From positions 1 through 64,000 of the forward strand of contig SVFT01000003.1 in NCBI GenBank assembly GCA_015056735.1: a stretch of DNA of 64,000 nt, given 5' to 3'. The notes under the pieces were generated by a model. It saw only the letters and a program-made list of their open reading frames with translations, had not been told where the DNA came from and did no database searches. Source of the DNA: Lachnospiraceae bacterium (GTDB lineage: Bacteria > Bacillota > Clostridia > Lachnospirales > Lachnospiraceae). A program made the position numbers and the translations under genes. Below, one piece after another: positions 43,838-52,568 of this stretch (positions are counted from its first letter, which is position 1; each line of letters starts with the position of its first letter).

Positions 43838-43923
43838 GGATATCAGGCTACCGTCGCCTCTGTAGCATCTCTTTTGACCCAAAGGGTGCGTGGTTGCAAC
43901 GAAATTTACCACCTCAGATATCC
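43838..43923 (-). other. Compact multi-hairpin segment after the antitoxin-like gene
   Basis: GGATATC (43838-43844) and GATATCC (43917-43923) can close a stem around three smaller hairpins: GTGGT / ACCAC, ACCC-TTT-GGGT, and GCTAC / GTAGC, in that order on the minus strand. A terminator follows nine bases later. The segment begins directly at the stop codon of the upstream gene. The layout is riboswitch-like, but it matches no class I know and no gene stands right behind the terminator, so it may be a small RNA or a structured 3' end. Confidence 0.45.
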
Positions 43924-44133
43924 CTATCTCCATGTTGTCTGAAGCGTTTTCTTTTCTCGTACACAGTCCGCAAGGTACATATTAATTAAGGTCTGATACG
44001 GTATACCGCTGCTCTCAGACTGCCCCTTGAAGTAGTCAATCGTCTCACTGTCAATGTTGATGGTGATCTGCTTCTTAAGCTTCTTTGCATATGGATTTTT
44101 TTTTGCATTGGAAAAATCATATTCAGCTCTCAT
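43924..44133 (-). CDS. BrnA/CopG-like antitoxin, orphan
   Basis: About 69 residues from the ATG of MRAEYDFSNAKKNPYAKKLK, which has GAAGGAG upstream. The stretch KKQITINIDSETIDYFKGQSESSGIPYQTLINMYLADC is a ribbon-helix-helix domain as in BrnA antitoxins: a basic beta strand then two helices. BrnA normally follows a BrnT toxin gene; none is seen upstream or downstream, so this is an orphan regulator or a leftover. A strong promoter precedes it. Confidence 0.75.
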   Translation of the reverse strand: MRAEYDFSNAKKNPYAKKLKKQITINIDSETIDYFKGQSESSGIPYQTLINMYLADCVREKKTLQTTWR

Positions 44134-44183
44134 GGACTGCTCCTTCTTTCGTCCCATTCAAATGATAATTGTTTCATATTTAT

Positions 44184-44212
44184 ATTATAATTACTATGTA
44201 CATATTCGTCAA
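44184..44212 (-). promoter_or_regulatory. Strong sigma-A promoter of the antitoxin-like gene
   Basis: TTGACG (44207-44212), 17-bp spacer, TATAAT (44184-44189) on the minus strand, about 50 bases before the chosen ATG. Confidence 0.75.
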
Positions 44213-44312
44213 TAGTTGACTCCTGCCAAGACATAGAATTTAATGGATATTAAAGTTTACAACATCCGGCAGCCAAAATATAATTTTATATAGAAAGAAG
44301 GAGGGGTAAAAC

Positions 44313-44867
44313 ATGAAATACGCAGCTGTATTCCTGGCAACAGGATTTGAAGAGATCGAAGCACTGACCGTCGTTGATATTCTGCGCCGCGCAGGCATCG
44401 AGGCCGTGACCGTTTCCGTCACCGGAGAAAAGACCGTGACCGGTAGCCATGCGATCCCCGTGATCGCAGACAAGCTCCTTGATGAGATCGATTTTGTGGA
44501 TGTCTCCGTTCCGGTTCTGCCGGGCGGCATGCCGGGTACGAATAACCTGGAGGCATGCGACGCGCTCATGCGCGAGATCGATGCCTTCTTTGCATCCGGA
44601 AAACCCATCGCCGCGATCTGTGCCGCGCCGCGCATCCTTGGCCACCGCGGCATCCTAAAAGGGCGCGAAGCGACCGTGTACCCCGGCAATGAAGACCAGC
44701 TTACCGGCGCGATCGTCACAGGGAAAAAGGTGGCATGCGCAGGCAACATCATCACCGCGAACGGCATGGGCAGCGCGATCGATTTTGCGCTCGCGATCGT
44801 GGAGCTTCTTACAGGGGATAAGGCGCTTGCAGAGAAGATTGGGAAAGCGATCATGTATCTGGAATAG
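44313..44867 (+). CDS. DJ-1/PfpI family protein
   Basis: A 184-residue flavodoxin-like protein of the DJ-1/YajL group. The nucleophile-elbow cysteine is Cys103 in AAICAAPRILG, with Glu14 in TGFEEIEA as the partner acid. GGMPGTNNLEAC and GKKVACAGNIITANGMGSAIDF are family features. Members have been linked to stress protection, chaperone activity or glyoxalase activity; the actual role here is not known. AGGAGG precedes the ATG. Confidence 0.93.
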   Translation: MKYAAVFLATGFEEIEALTVVDILRRAGIEAVTVSVTGEKTVTGSHAIPVIADKLLDEIDFVDVSVPVLPGGMPGTNNLEACDALMREIDAFFASGKPIAAICAAPRILGHRGILKGREATVYPGNEDQLTGAIVTGKKVACAGNIITANGMGSAIDFALAIVELLTGDKALAEKIGKAIMYLE

Positions 44868-44888
44868 ATTAAAACAGATCAGATTGAT

Positions 44889-45083
44889 GGCGGGCGAAGG
44901 CTCCCAAAACTATGAAAGATGCCTTCGCATGTGCACTTAATGAATAATGATTTTTCAACGGGCATTTCGAGGACGTGTTTGAGCGAAGCGAGTTCCGCAG
45001 AAATGGCCGACGCTTTGAAAAATCGTTATGAATTTAGTGCCGAAATGCGGGCACTTGAATAGTTTTGGGTGTCTTAAGCCGCC
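44889..45083 (+). repeat. Covarying hairpin element, copy 2
   Basis: A 195-nt imperfect palindrome. From outside in: GGCGG (44889-44893) with CCGCC (45079-45083); CCCAAAACTAT (44903-44913) with ATAGTTTTGGG (45059-45069); CACT (44934-44937) with AGTG (45036-45039); internal loop TAATGA / GAATTT; a 14-bp stem (44944-44957 with 45016-45029); distal loop GAGCGAAGCGAGTTCC (44981-44996). Compared with copy 1 the loops are the same and the stems differ in a compensatory way. It fills the gap between the DJ-1 and CYTH genes, both on the plus strand. Confidence 0.8.
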
Positions 45084-45113
45084 GCGACCGATCACAATAT
45101 CAATTGGAGCATT

Positions 45114-45548
45114 ATGGAAATCGAAAGAAAATTCACAATAAAAAAGCTTCCGGAAAACCTCGAGCAATACGATAAGAAAGAGATCGAGCAGGGGTATCTG
45201 TGCACGGAACCTGTTGTGCGCGTGCGCCGCTCGAACGACAGCTACTACATGACGTATAAGGGCGGCGGCATGATGGCCCGCGAGGAGTATAATCTGCCGC
45301 TTACGAAGGAAGGCTACGAGCACCTTGCCGCCAAGCACGACGGGCGTCTCATACAGAAAACGCGGTACCTGATCCCATATGAGAAGTACACCATCGAGTT
45401 GGATGTCTTCCATGGCGATCTGGCACCGCTTATCATGGCGGAGGTCGAGTTTGACTCCGAAGAGGAAGCACTCGCCTTTGAAGGGCCCGACTGGTTTGAT
45501 AAGGACGTCACGCAGGATCCGAGATACCATAATTCGAATATGATCTGA
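45114..45548 (+). CDS. CYTH-domain protein (triphosphate tunnel fold)
   Basis: A 144-residue CYTH protein with the ExExK signature at the start (EIERKF, residues 2-7) and further tunnel residues: RVRRSNDSYYMTYKGG, REEYNLPL, KTRYLIPYEKYTIELDVF and IMAEVEFDSEEEA. Prokaryotic members often hydrolyse inorganic triphosphate; some are adenylate cyclases of class IV. The short length favours a hydrolase. GGAG precedes the ATG and a terminator follows. Confidence 0.92.
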   Translation: MEIERKFTIKKLPENLEQYDKKEIEQGYLCTEPVVRVRRSNDSYYMTYKGGGMMAREEYNLPLTKEGYEHLAAKHDGRLIQKTRYLIPYEKYTIELDVFHGDLAPLIMAEVEFDSEEEALAFEGPDWFDKDVTQDPRYHNSNMI

Positions 45549-45570
45549 TATTCATTTCGAACATAGTAAA

Positions 45571-45598
45571 ACGGCACAGCAGAAAGTGTGCCGTTTTC
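45571..45598 (+). terminator. Terminator of the CYTH gene
   Basis: ACGGCACA (45571-45578) pairs with TGTGCCGT (45587-45594), then TTTCTTTT. Confidence 0.9.
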
Positions 45599-45686
45599 TT
45601 TTGATATACTACTCTGCCCAGTTTTCGATCCTAAGATCCCTCACGCGGGAAAACTCCTTCTGAGAGTATTCTCAGAAAGATTACCT

Positions 45687-46250
45687 TTAAAACCGGAAAA
45701 TGATCCCGACCGCCATGGCTCCCAAAAACCAGAACACGGGGTGGATCTTTTTGCATTTAGGGACCTGCAGGAGACCTAAGATGATCGCGCAGAGAATGAT
45801 CGTCTTTATGGAAGGTTCGAAGGTGCCGTCATCATGCCATACAAGAAGTGAGACGCGGCAGACCTGCAGTACCGCAGCGGCGATCGCTGCCGTTACCGCG
45901 GGACGGATCCCATAAAATGCGCCCTTCACGATCTTGTTCTGATCGAAGTTTTCAAGAAACTTCGCGATCAGGATGATGATGATCAGACTCGGCAGTACCA
46001 GACCGAAGGTCGATACAAGTCCGCCGAAAAGGCCGAGCGTCTCAAAGCCAGCATACGTTGACATGTTTAGCCCCAGAGGTCCCGGGGTCGACTCGCTGAC
46101 CGCGATCATGTCCGTCAGCTCGCGCATCGTATACCAGTCTTGCGTTTTGGTCAGGTCCATCAGATACGGAAGTGTCGCCGGGCCGCCGCCGACCGCAAAC
46201 AGTCCGATCTTAAAAAATTCCCAGAAAAGTTCAAATGCCATCGTGATCAT
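45687..46250 (-). CDS. Chromate transporter, second half-size subunit
   Basis: A 187-residue CHR-domain membrane protein. The family signature near the N-terminus is FFKIGLFAVGGGPATLPYL (residues 10-28), followed by MIAVSESTPGPLGLNMSTYAGF. About six membrane segments are expected. It overlaps the preceding CHR gene by four bases. In this family two half-size proteins work as a pair in place of one long ChrA; substrates can be chromate or sulphate-like anions. Confidence 0.92.
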   Translation of the reverse strand: MITMAFELFWEFFKIGLFAVGGGPATLPYLMDLTKTQDWYTMRELTDMIAVSESTPGPLGLNMSTYAGFETLGLFGGLVSTFGLVLPSLIIIILIAKFLENFDQNKIVKGAFYGIRPAVTAAIAAAVLQVCRVSLLVWHDDGTFEPSIKTIILCAIILGLLQVPKCKKIHPVFWFLGAMAVGIIFRF

Positions 46251-46804
46251 GACTGCTCGCCTCCCTTCTTAAATCCGAGGAAAACGACGATGCCCACTAC
46301 AGCTGCTGCCAGAATGATCAATACCGGCGGGATGTCCACAAACAGGGATACCGCAAACGCCACGCAGCAAACAACCCAGCAGAAAGCGTTTTTAAGGCTC
46401 TTCTTGGCCAGGGTATAGACTGTGTTGAGCATGAGGGCACAAACGGCCGCTCTGACGCCCATAAACGCGTGCTGGAGCCATACATTGTCCATGAACGCAC
46501 GGAGGAATGCAGCCACAGCCGTGATGATCACGAGTGACGGTGTCACCATCCCGAGGGTGGAAACGATCCCGCCGATGACACCTTTTCTCTTATAGCCCAC
46601 ATACGTCGCGGTATTGATCGCGATGATGCCGGGCGTACACTGTCCGATCGCGTAGATATCGATGATCTCCTCCTCGCCGAGCCAGTGGCGCGTCTCAACA
46701 AGCTCATATTTGAGCATCGGGAGCATGGCAAGCCCGCCCCCGAAGGTCAGTCCCCCGATCCGAAGGAAAGACCAGTATAATTCCCATAATTCTCTCACTT
46801 TCAT
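46247..46804 (-). CDS. Chromate transporter, first half-size subunit
   Basis: A 185-residue CHR-domain protein with FLRIGGLTFGGGLAMLPML near residues 14-32 and IYAIGQCTPGIIAINTATYVGY. It is the upstream partner of the next CHR gene (four-base overlap), so the two are made in equal amounts. GGTGGA lies right before the ATG. Confidence 0.92.
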   Translation of the reverse strand: MKVRELWELYWSFLRIGGLTFGGGLAMLPMLKYELVETRHWLGEEEIIDIYAIGQCTPGIIAINTATYVGYKRKGVIGGIVSTLGMVTPSLVIITAVAAFLRAFMDNVWLQHAFMGVRAAVCALMLNTVYTLAKKSLKNAFCWVVCCVAFAVSLFVDIPPVLIILAAAVVGIVVFLGFKKGGEQS

Positions 46805-46940
46805 TCCACCTTATGCACAAAAGATTTACGGAAAGACCGGCAACACCGATCTTTCCGCAGAAAACATAAACGAATCACAAACACTTCTATAACAGTTAAA
46901 AAGCATCAGCACAAAGGACATATTTCCTAAACGCTTCTCA

Positions 46941-49256
46941 CTACTTGATCACCAGATGCCAGATATCGCGGTTATACTCGAGGATCGTACGATCCGATGA
47001 GAAAAATCCCGCCTTCGCAATGTTGACAAGCATCTTCTTGCGCCAGGTCAGCGTTTTCTCATAATCGTTGATCGCCTTATCCTTCACGCGGATATAGTCT
47101 TTGAGATCGAGCAGCGTCATAAACCAGTCTTTGCTCAAAAGCTCGTTGTAGAGACGCTCCAGGTTCTCCTTGTGGCCGACCTTCATGGCCTGCGGGCCGA
47201 CGATAAAATCAACCGCCTCGCGGATCACCTTGCTCTTCTTATAATAGTTTTTGGAGACGTAGTCCGCCTTCTCGTAGTGCTCGATGACTTCGTCCGACTT
47301 CGCGCCAAAGATATAGATGTTCTCATCGCCGACAAGCTCGTGGATCTCCACGTTCGCGCCATCGTCCGTACCGAGCGTTACGGCGCCGTTGAGCATGAAC
47401 TTCATGTTGCCGGTTCCGGATGCTTCCTTGCTTGCGAGCGAGATCTGCTCCGAGATATCGCATGCGGGGATCAGCTTCTCCGCGTATGTGACATTGTAAT
47501 TGTGAACCATGACCACCTTCATGTAGCGGTTCACATCCGGATCCTTGTTCACGATCTCCTGCAGCACGAGGAGCAGGTGGATGATATCACGCGCGATCAC
47601 ATAGGCAGGTGCCGCTTTCGCACCGAAGATAAAAGTGATTGGGCGCTTCGGAAGCTTGCCTCCCTTGATCTCTAAGTACTTGTGAATGATGTAGAGCGCG
47701 TTCATCTGCTGGCGCTTATACTCATGAAGACGCTTGATCTGGATGTCAAAAACAGACTCCGGATCGATCCTGATACCCTCCGTCTTCTTAATGTAGTCCG
47801 CAAGGGCACGCTTTTTGTCCATCTTGATCTCGGCAAGTTTCTTTAAGACTTTGCGGTCGTCCTTGAACTTCAGAAGACGCTCGAGCTTCGATGCATCTTT
47901 CTTATAGCCGTCGCCGATCAGACTCGAGATATAACCCGCAAGTTCGTGATTGCAGGAAAGGAGCCAGCGACGGAAGGTAATACCGTTCGTCTTGTTGTTA
48001 AACTTCTCCGGATAGATATCATAGAACGCTTTGAGTTCCGTATTCTTTAAGATATCCGTGTGGATCGCCGCCACGCCGTTTACGCTGCATCCGTAGTGGA
48101 TGTCGATATGAGCCATGTGCACGCGGTCGTTCTCATCAATGATCTGCACGCGCGGATCGTCGTACTTCTCGCGCACACGCTTGTCGAGTTCCTTAATGAT
48201 GGGAACGAGCTGCGGCACGACTTTTTCCAGGTATTTCAGCGGCCACTTTTCAAGTGCTTCCGCGAGGATCGTGTGGTTTGTATATGCGCAGCACTTGCGT
48301 ACCGTCTCGATCGCTTCATCGAGCGTAAATGCCTTTTCATCCACCAGAATACGGATGAGTTCCGGGATCACGAGCGTCGGATGCGTATCGTTGATCTGGA
48401 TGATCGCGTACTTATCCATGTTCCGAAGGTCGAGCTTATTCTCATGGAGCTGCAGGAGGATCAGCTGCGCTGCGTTGCTGACCATGAAATACTGCTGATA
48501 GATACGAAGGAGGTTCCCCGCCTCATCCGAATCATCGGGGTATAAGAACAGCGTCAGGTTCTTTTCGATCGCTTTCTTGTCAAAGTCGATGCCCTTCTTT
48601 ACAAGCGATTCATCCACGCTCTCTAAATCAAACAGGTGCAGTTTATTGACACCGTTGTCATATCCGACCACATCGATATCATACAGTCTTGATGTCACGC
48701 TGCAGTCGCCGAACTTCACTTCAAACGTGGTATCCGTCTTATTAAGCCACGAATACTTCTCGATCCACTCATTCTTGTCCGCGTACTGCAGGCGGCGCTT
48801 AAAGGTCTGCTTAAAGAGCCCGAAGTGGTAATTTAGGCCGATGCCCTCGCCCGCATAACCGAGCGTTGCGATCGAGTCAAGGAAGCATGCCGCGAGGCGC
48901 CCGAGACCGCCGTTACCAAGGCTGGGCTCCGGCTCGACTTCTTCGATATCGGAGAGGCTCTTGCCGTTTTTTTCCAAAATGTCTTTGAGGGTATCATAGA
49001 TGCCCAGATTGATCAGGTTATTGGAAAGGAGCTTACCGATCAGGAATTCCGCAGAGATGTAGTATACCTTCTTATCACCCGAGATATGCGGCGTGCATGC
49101 AAGAACGCGCTTCACGACAAGAAGCAGGGCATAGTACAGTTCCCGGTCCGTCGCGGTCGCGATCGTCTTTCCGGTCATCTCCCCAATCGTCTTCTCAAGT
49201 TCAGATTCAAGGTCCGTCATGAATACCGCTTTCTGCATATCCTGTTCCATCGACAT
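46941..49256 (-). CDS. glgP: Glycogen/starch/alpha-glucan phosphorylase
   Basis: A 771-residue GT35 enzyme that releases glucose-1-phosphate from glycogen. Seen: [21 protein letters not shown], the active-site block [16 protein letters not shown], and the pyridoxal-phosphate Lys region [27 protein letters not shown]. The [12 protein letters not shown] and [13 protein letters not shown] stretches are also typical. It is expressed from its own sigma-A promoter and serves carbon storage turnover. Confidence 0.97.
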   Translation of the reverse strand: MSMEQDMQKAVFMTDLESELEKTIGEMTGKTIATATDRELYYALLLVVKRVLACTPHISGDKKVYYISAEFLIGKLLSNNLINLGIYDTLKDILEKNGKSLSDIEEVEPEPSLGNGGLGRLAACFLDSIATLGYAGEGIGLNYHFGLFKQTFKRRLQYADKNEWIEKYSWLNKTDTTFEVKFGDCSVTSRLYDIDVVGYDNGVNKLHLFDLESVDESLVKKGIDFDKKAIEKNLTLFLYPDDSDEAGNLLRIYQQYFMVSNAAQLILLQLHENKLDLRNMDKYAIIQINDTHPTLVIPELIRILVDEKAFTLDEAIETVRKCCAYTNHTILAEALEKWPLKYLEKVVPQLVPIIKELDKRVREKYDDPRVQIIDENDRVHMAHIDIHYGCSVNGVAAIHTDILKNTELKAFYDIYPEKFNNKTNGITFRRWLLSCNHELAGYISSLIGDGYKKDASKLERLLKFKDDRKVLKKLAEIKMDKKRALADYIKKTEGIRIDPESVFDIQIKRLHEYKRQQMNALYIIHKYLEIKGGKLPKRPITFIFGAKAAPAYVIARDIIHLLLVLQEIVNKDPDVNRYMKVVMVHNYNVTYAEKLIPACDISEQISLASKEASGTGNMKFMLNGAVTLGTDDGANVEIHELVGDENIYIFGAKSDEVIEHYEKADYVSKNYYKKSKVIREAVDFIVGPQAMKVGHKENLERLYNELLSKDWFMTLLDLKDYIRVKDKAINDYEKTLTWRKKMLVNIAKAGFFSSDRTILEYNRDIWHLVIK

Positions 49257-49311
49257 AATCCTCTTCCTCCTTCATCACATTGTCTGTAAATCAACAAATC
49301 TGTCTGACACT

Positions 49312-49340
49312 ATTATAGGCGAGGAAGGGTGCCCGTGCAA
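49312..49340 (-). promoter_or_regulatory. Sigma-A promoter of glgP
   Basis: TTGCAC (49335-49340), 17-bp spacer, TATAAT (49312-49317) on the minus strand, about 55 bases before the ATG. Confidence 0.7.
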
Positions 49341-49377
49341 GCATCGCGGCGTATTTTGCAAAGCGCGCTGCAGGCAT

Positions 49378-49408
49378 AAAAACACCCCGAAGCTATGCTC
49401 CGAGGTGT
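49378..49408 (-). terminator. Terminator of the acidic surface protein gene
   Basis: On the minus strand ACACCTCGGAGC pairs with GCTTCGGGGTGT around a short loop, then TTTTTATG. Confidence 0.85.
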
Positions 49409-49445
49409 CCGTCTGTACGCTTTTGAGAAAATGTGTTTCCTTCCC

Positions 49446-51743
49446 TTATTTTGAAGCCTTAACCTCTTCCTCTTTCTTCTTTCTCTTGAAAAGAAGGAAT
49501 GCGAAGAATGCAAGAATCGCGCCGATGATACCAAACGGTGCGACCGGCATCGTCTCATCGCCGATCGATGCTGCAAGCGGAATAGCGGGGTCGGGACCAA
49601 GGTCAAAGAGATCCGCTTTCGCAGATTCCAGGTCATCGATCTCCTCGAAGGTATCTGCCTGCGCCGATATTTCATCCGGAATGAAGAATCCGTCATCGCC
49701 ATCGGCTGCGCCTGCGCCTGCACCGTTGCCGTTTACACCGTTAGCTGCGCCTGCACCGTTATCTATACCTGCGCCATTACCCGTGCCGGGATTCTGATCG
49801 CCTGCGGCAGGTGTCGCGCCGTTATCTGTACCCGGTGTCTGATTGCCTGCAGGATTCGTACCGTTGCCGTTTCCGTCGGGATTGGTGTTGCTGCCGTTTC
49901 CACCACTGCTTGAACCGCCACTGCTTGAACCGCCGCCACCGTTGTCGTCATCGTCGTCATCATCGTCGTTATCGGTGCCGGTGTTGCCGCCGGTGGAAGG
50001 ATCCGTTGCAGGGTCAGTGTTGCCGCCTGTGCCGGGATCGATCGTAGGATCTGTGGTAGGATCTGTCGTCGGATCGGTTGTAGGATCCGTTGTCGGGTCT
50101 GTACTCGGATCGGTCGGATCTGTTGTGCCGCCTGTGCCGGGATCGGTGTTGCCACCGGTAGTTGCGGTCTGCTTCTTTAAGTCTGTGCCGGTGCCGGCTG
50201 TGTAGGAATCGCCCTCATTAACCTTTGCATCTACAGTAGTAATTGTCTTGTAACCTGCATATTCATAGTATTTCAGATAATCAGGATCGATCTTGCTCAG
50301 ATAGTCATCTGTATTGTAGAATGCTTCAATACGCTTTCCGCCCAAAGTCGTTGACGTCCAAGCGGAAATATCCTGCCATGCCATATTACCGAACTGGTTC
50401 TTAAAATAAGCTTCCCAATGTCCGTTTTCGAAATTGTAACGAAGGGTTCCCTTTTCCGTGCTGGTCCTGTTATTTCCGGTTGCCCCTGTTGTATCAAATG
50501 TATAGTCATAAACAAGAACCTGATTTCCGTCCTTGTCTGTATAACTCTGCGGAACCGATGTGCCGAATCCCTGTGTCTTACTGTTTACGGCAAGGCGCTC
50601 CTCATACACATAGAATCCACCGGCGGTAGAACGCTTCAGATCATACCCCGTCGTGGTCCTTCCGCCGCTGACAGAAGTCACATTCGTCGTAAGCTCAACA
50701 TTGTCTTCACCGTAAGTCGCTTTCAGTTCAGCGATCCGTGCGTCCGTCACGCCTTTCTCTTCAAAAGAATTGTTTGCTACAGACACCGGAATAACCGATA
50801 CTGTCCCGTCATCACCGACAGAGTAGGTATAATACTGCGTCTCGCTCTTAGCATTTTCGCCTTCACCTGTGGTGACCGTAGTCTTGAAAAGACCGTTTGT
50901 GATACCTGCAAACGTCCCTTCCACGCGGCTTGTATTCGACCCGCCGGACACCGCGCCGATGATCGCGGATGCATTCGTATCGTTCTGCTCGCTTACGATC
51001 GCATCGATCTTTTCAACGATATCATCGCCGTACTTTTCTTTGATCTCTTTGTTAACGTCTTCCTCTTCGCCTTCACCTGCGTTTGCTGCCGGTGCAGCGC
51101 CAAGAAGCGCCATACCGCGAAGCTGAATACCGCCCATTCTCATGAGAGATACGGTAGGAGACAGGCCATCCTCGTCTTCGATCGGATCTGTATCAGCTAC
51201 ACTTTCATCATTGCCATCTGCGTTAGCGTCACCATCTGCGTCTGCGTTAGCGTCCACATCATCTGCGTCCGCATCCTGATCATCGCCGTCAACTGCATCA
51301 TCAGAATCCGCGTCCTCATCATCGTCATCTGCATCGGCCGCATCCGCATCGCCGTCCTGCGCATCGGAAACGCCGCCGTTATCATTCTCATCGCCGGAAC
51401 CTTCGTCGTCTGCATCATCGGAATCATCCGCATCGTCAGAGGAGCCGCCCTCATCGGAACTGCTGCCGGAATTGTCGGATGCGCTGTCGGAACTGCCGGA
51501 TCCGCTGTCAGAGCTGCTGCCGGAATCGCTGCTGTCAGAGCTGCCGCCATCGGAATCACTGCTGTCGGAGCTGCCGCCATCGGAATCGCTGCTGTCGGAT
51601 CCACCGTCGGACTCACCCTCTTCAGCTGCCACAACAACTGTCATAGTCCCGAGATTCCCAACATTTGTACCGATTCCAAGCATAAATGCCATCGCCCAGA
51701 CGATCGCTTTTGCTACAAATCTTCCTCCCAATTTCCTTCTCAT
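49446..51743 (-). CDS. Large acidic surface protein with low-complexity repeats
   Basis: A 765-residue protein with a signal peptide (residues 10-40, ending near VVVAAEEG), a 170-residue tract of Ser, Asp, Gly and Ala repeats (GGSSDSSDSDGG, then DADADDVDANADADGDAN), a globular part (about residues 225-525), a threonine-proline stalk with repeated TDPT units, a Gly/Asn-rich tract, and at the end a membrane segment FGIIGAILAFFAFLLF followed by KRKKKEEE. No LPxTG is visible; IPLA and MPVAP lie before the segment. It is anchored to the surface. The function of the globular domain is unknown. Repeats give a strong third-base bias that opens long but false frames on the other strand. Confidence 0.85.
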   Translation of the reverse strand: MRRKLGGRFVAKAIVWAMAFMLGIGTNVGNLGTMTVVVAAEEGESDGGSDSSDSDGGSSDSSDSDGGSSDSSDSGSSSDSGSGSSDSASDNSGSSSDEGGSSDDADDSDDADDEGSGDENDNGGVSDAQDGDADAADADDDDEDADSDDAVDGDDQDADADDVDANADADGDANADGNDESVADTDPIEDEDGLSPTVSLMRMGGIQLRGMALLGAAPAANAGEGEEEDVNKEIKEKYGDDIVEKIDAIVSEQNDTNASAIIGAVSGGSNTSRVEGTFAGITNGLFKTTVTTGEGENAKSETQYYTYSVGDDGTVSVIPVSVANNSFEEKGVTDARIAELKATYGEDNVELTTNVTSVSGGRTTTGYDLKRSTAGGFYVYEERLAVNSKTQGFGTSVPQSYTDKDGNQVLVYDYTFDTTGATGNNRTSTEKGTLRYNFENGHWEAYFKNQFGNMAWQDISAWTSTTLGGKRIEAFYNTDDYLSKIDPDYLKYYEYAGYKTITTVDAKVNEGDSYTAGTGTDLKKQTATTGGNTDPGTGGTTDPTDPSTDPTTDPTTDPTTDPTTDPTIDPGTGGNTDPATDPSTGGNTGTDNDDDDDDDDNGGGGSSSGGSSSGGNGSNTNPDGNGNGTNPAGNQTPGTDNGATPAAGDQNPGTGNGAGIDNGAGAANGVNGNGAGAGAADGDDGFFIPDEISAQADTFEEIDDLESAKADLFDLGPDPAIPLAASIGDETMPVAPFGIIGAILAFFAFLLFKRKKKEEEVKASK

Positions 51744-51867
51744 AAATACCCTGCTTTCTCTAAATTAATGCTTACATGTACGTAACCATATTGTTATACG
51801 AAACCTTTACTATTTAAGAGACGCGCTTTTCCTGATATGGTTCTTTATTCCCATGCAAATAGATAAT

Positions 51868-51896
51868 AATAACCATTACAAAATGTAATGGTTATT
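51868..51896. terminator. Perfect 13-bp inverted repeat after the XRE gene
   Basis: AATAACCATTACA (51868-51880) and TGTAATGGTTATT (51884-51896) with a 3-nt loop. It lies 24 bases after the XRE gene stop and may work as a terminator in both directions, although the T-runs are broken (TTATTATTATC). It could also be a protein-binding site. Confidence 0.55.
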
Positions 51897-51920
51897 AAAA
51901 CTACTTGAAGTTGAAATTGT

Positions 51921-52568
51921 CTATTGCCCACGTTCGATCAATTCATCCATCTTACAGTTTAATGCCTTACTAAGCTTATATAGCGTGATAGCAGCTGTGT
52001 TATTGATCTTTCGTTTCCCCTGTTCAAACAGCTGGATCTGCCTGATAGGCACATCTGCAAGTGACGCCAGTTCAGACTGTGACAAGTCGGCCATTTCGCG
52101 TTTTCTCCGAAGTCTTGTCTTGTTTTCGATTGCTTCCGTTCGTTCCTGCAGCGCTGTGACAAACTGCATGATATCCATTTCGTGATAGGGTTCATACATC
52201 CTTATGATCTCACTAAGCGCAGTGCATTCCAAAATTTCTGTGAAGAGAAGATCCGAATACCATTGATAGTATGCCAAAATCCAACCTGCCCAGTACTCCG
52301 GCGACTTATCGAGGTACATCTCATCTTCCATATCAGGATACGGACAGTTAACTTCTTCCAACACCGCTCTTGCCAGTTCGCAACCGTTCATCCCGGCCAC
52401 ATAGGAAGGGTTTCCGGCTGCAAACTGTTTTGAGTGATCAGAAACCGCAAAAGCTTCCGCAAAATCGTCCGGTTCAAGCCCTAATGTATTCACTGCAAAG
52501 TCAACCGCATGGCCCAATATGCTCTGTGCTGAAGTTACATACAATTCATCGTAAGCGTGGATCGCCAT
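51921..52568 (-). CDS. XRE-family antitoxin-like protein
   Basis: About 215 residues from the ATG of MAIHAYDELYVTSAQ, with AGAGG upstream. The N-terminal 145 residues are helical (ILGHAVDFAVNTLGLEPDDFAEAF; YWAGWILAYYQWYSDLLF) and probably bind the partner. The C-terminal HTH is TRLRRKREMADLSQSELASLADVPIRQIQ (read in pieces), QLFEQGKRKIN. It overlaps the end of the DUF3990 gene by 23 bases. A palindrome in their shared promoter points to autoregulation. Role as antitoxin is inferred from the pairing. Confidence 0.82.
   Translation of the reverse strand: MAIHAYDELYVTSAQSILGHAVDFAVNTLGLEPDDFAEAFAVSDHSKQFAAGNPSYVAGMNGCELARAVLEEVNCPYPDMEDEMYLDKSPEYWAGWILAYYQWYSDLLFTEILECTALSEIIRMYEPYHEMDIMQFVTALQERTEAIENKTRLRRKREMADLSQSELASLADVPIRQIQLFEQGKRKINNTAAITLYKLSKALNCKMDELIERGQ

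Noticed and set aside
43838-43923. A tRNA gene, because of the 7-bp closing stem
   Set aside because: No T-arm with TTCRA, no 7-nt anticodon loop and no CCA-like end can be placed on either strand.
50418-51785. A 455-codon plus-strand open frame antisense to the acidic surface protein
   Set aside because: It mirrors Ser/Asp repeat codons, has no plausible ribosome site or domain, and its residues are the low-complexity complement of the real gene.
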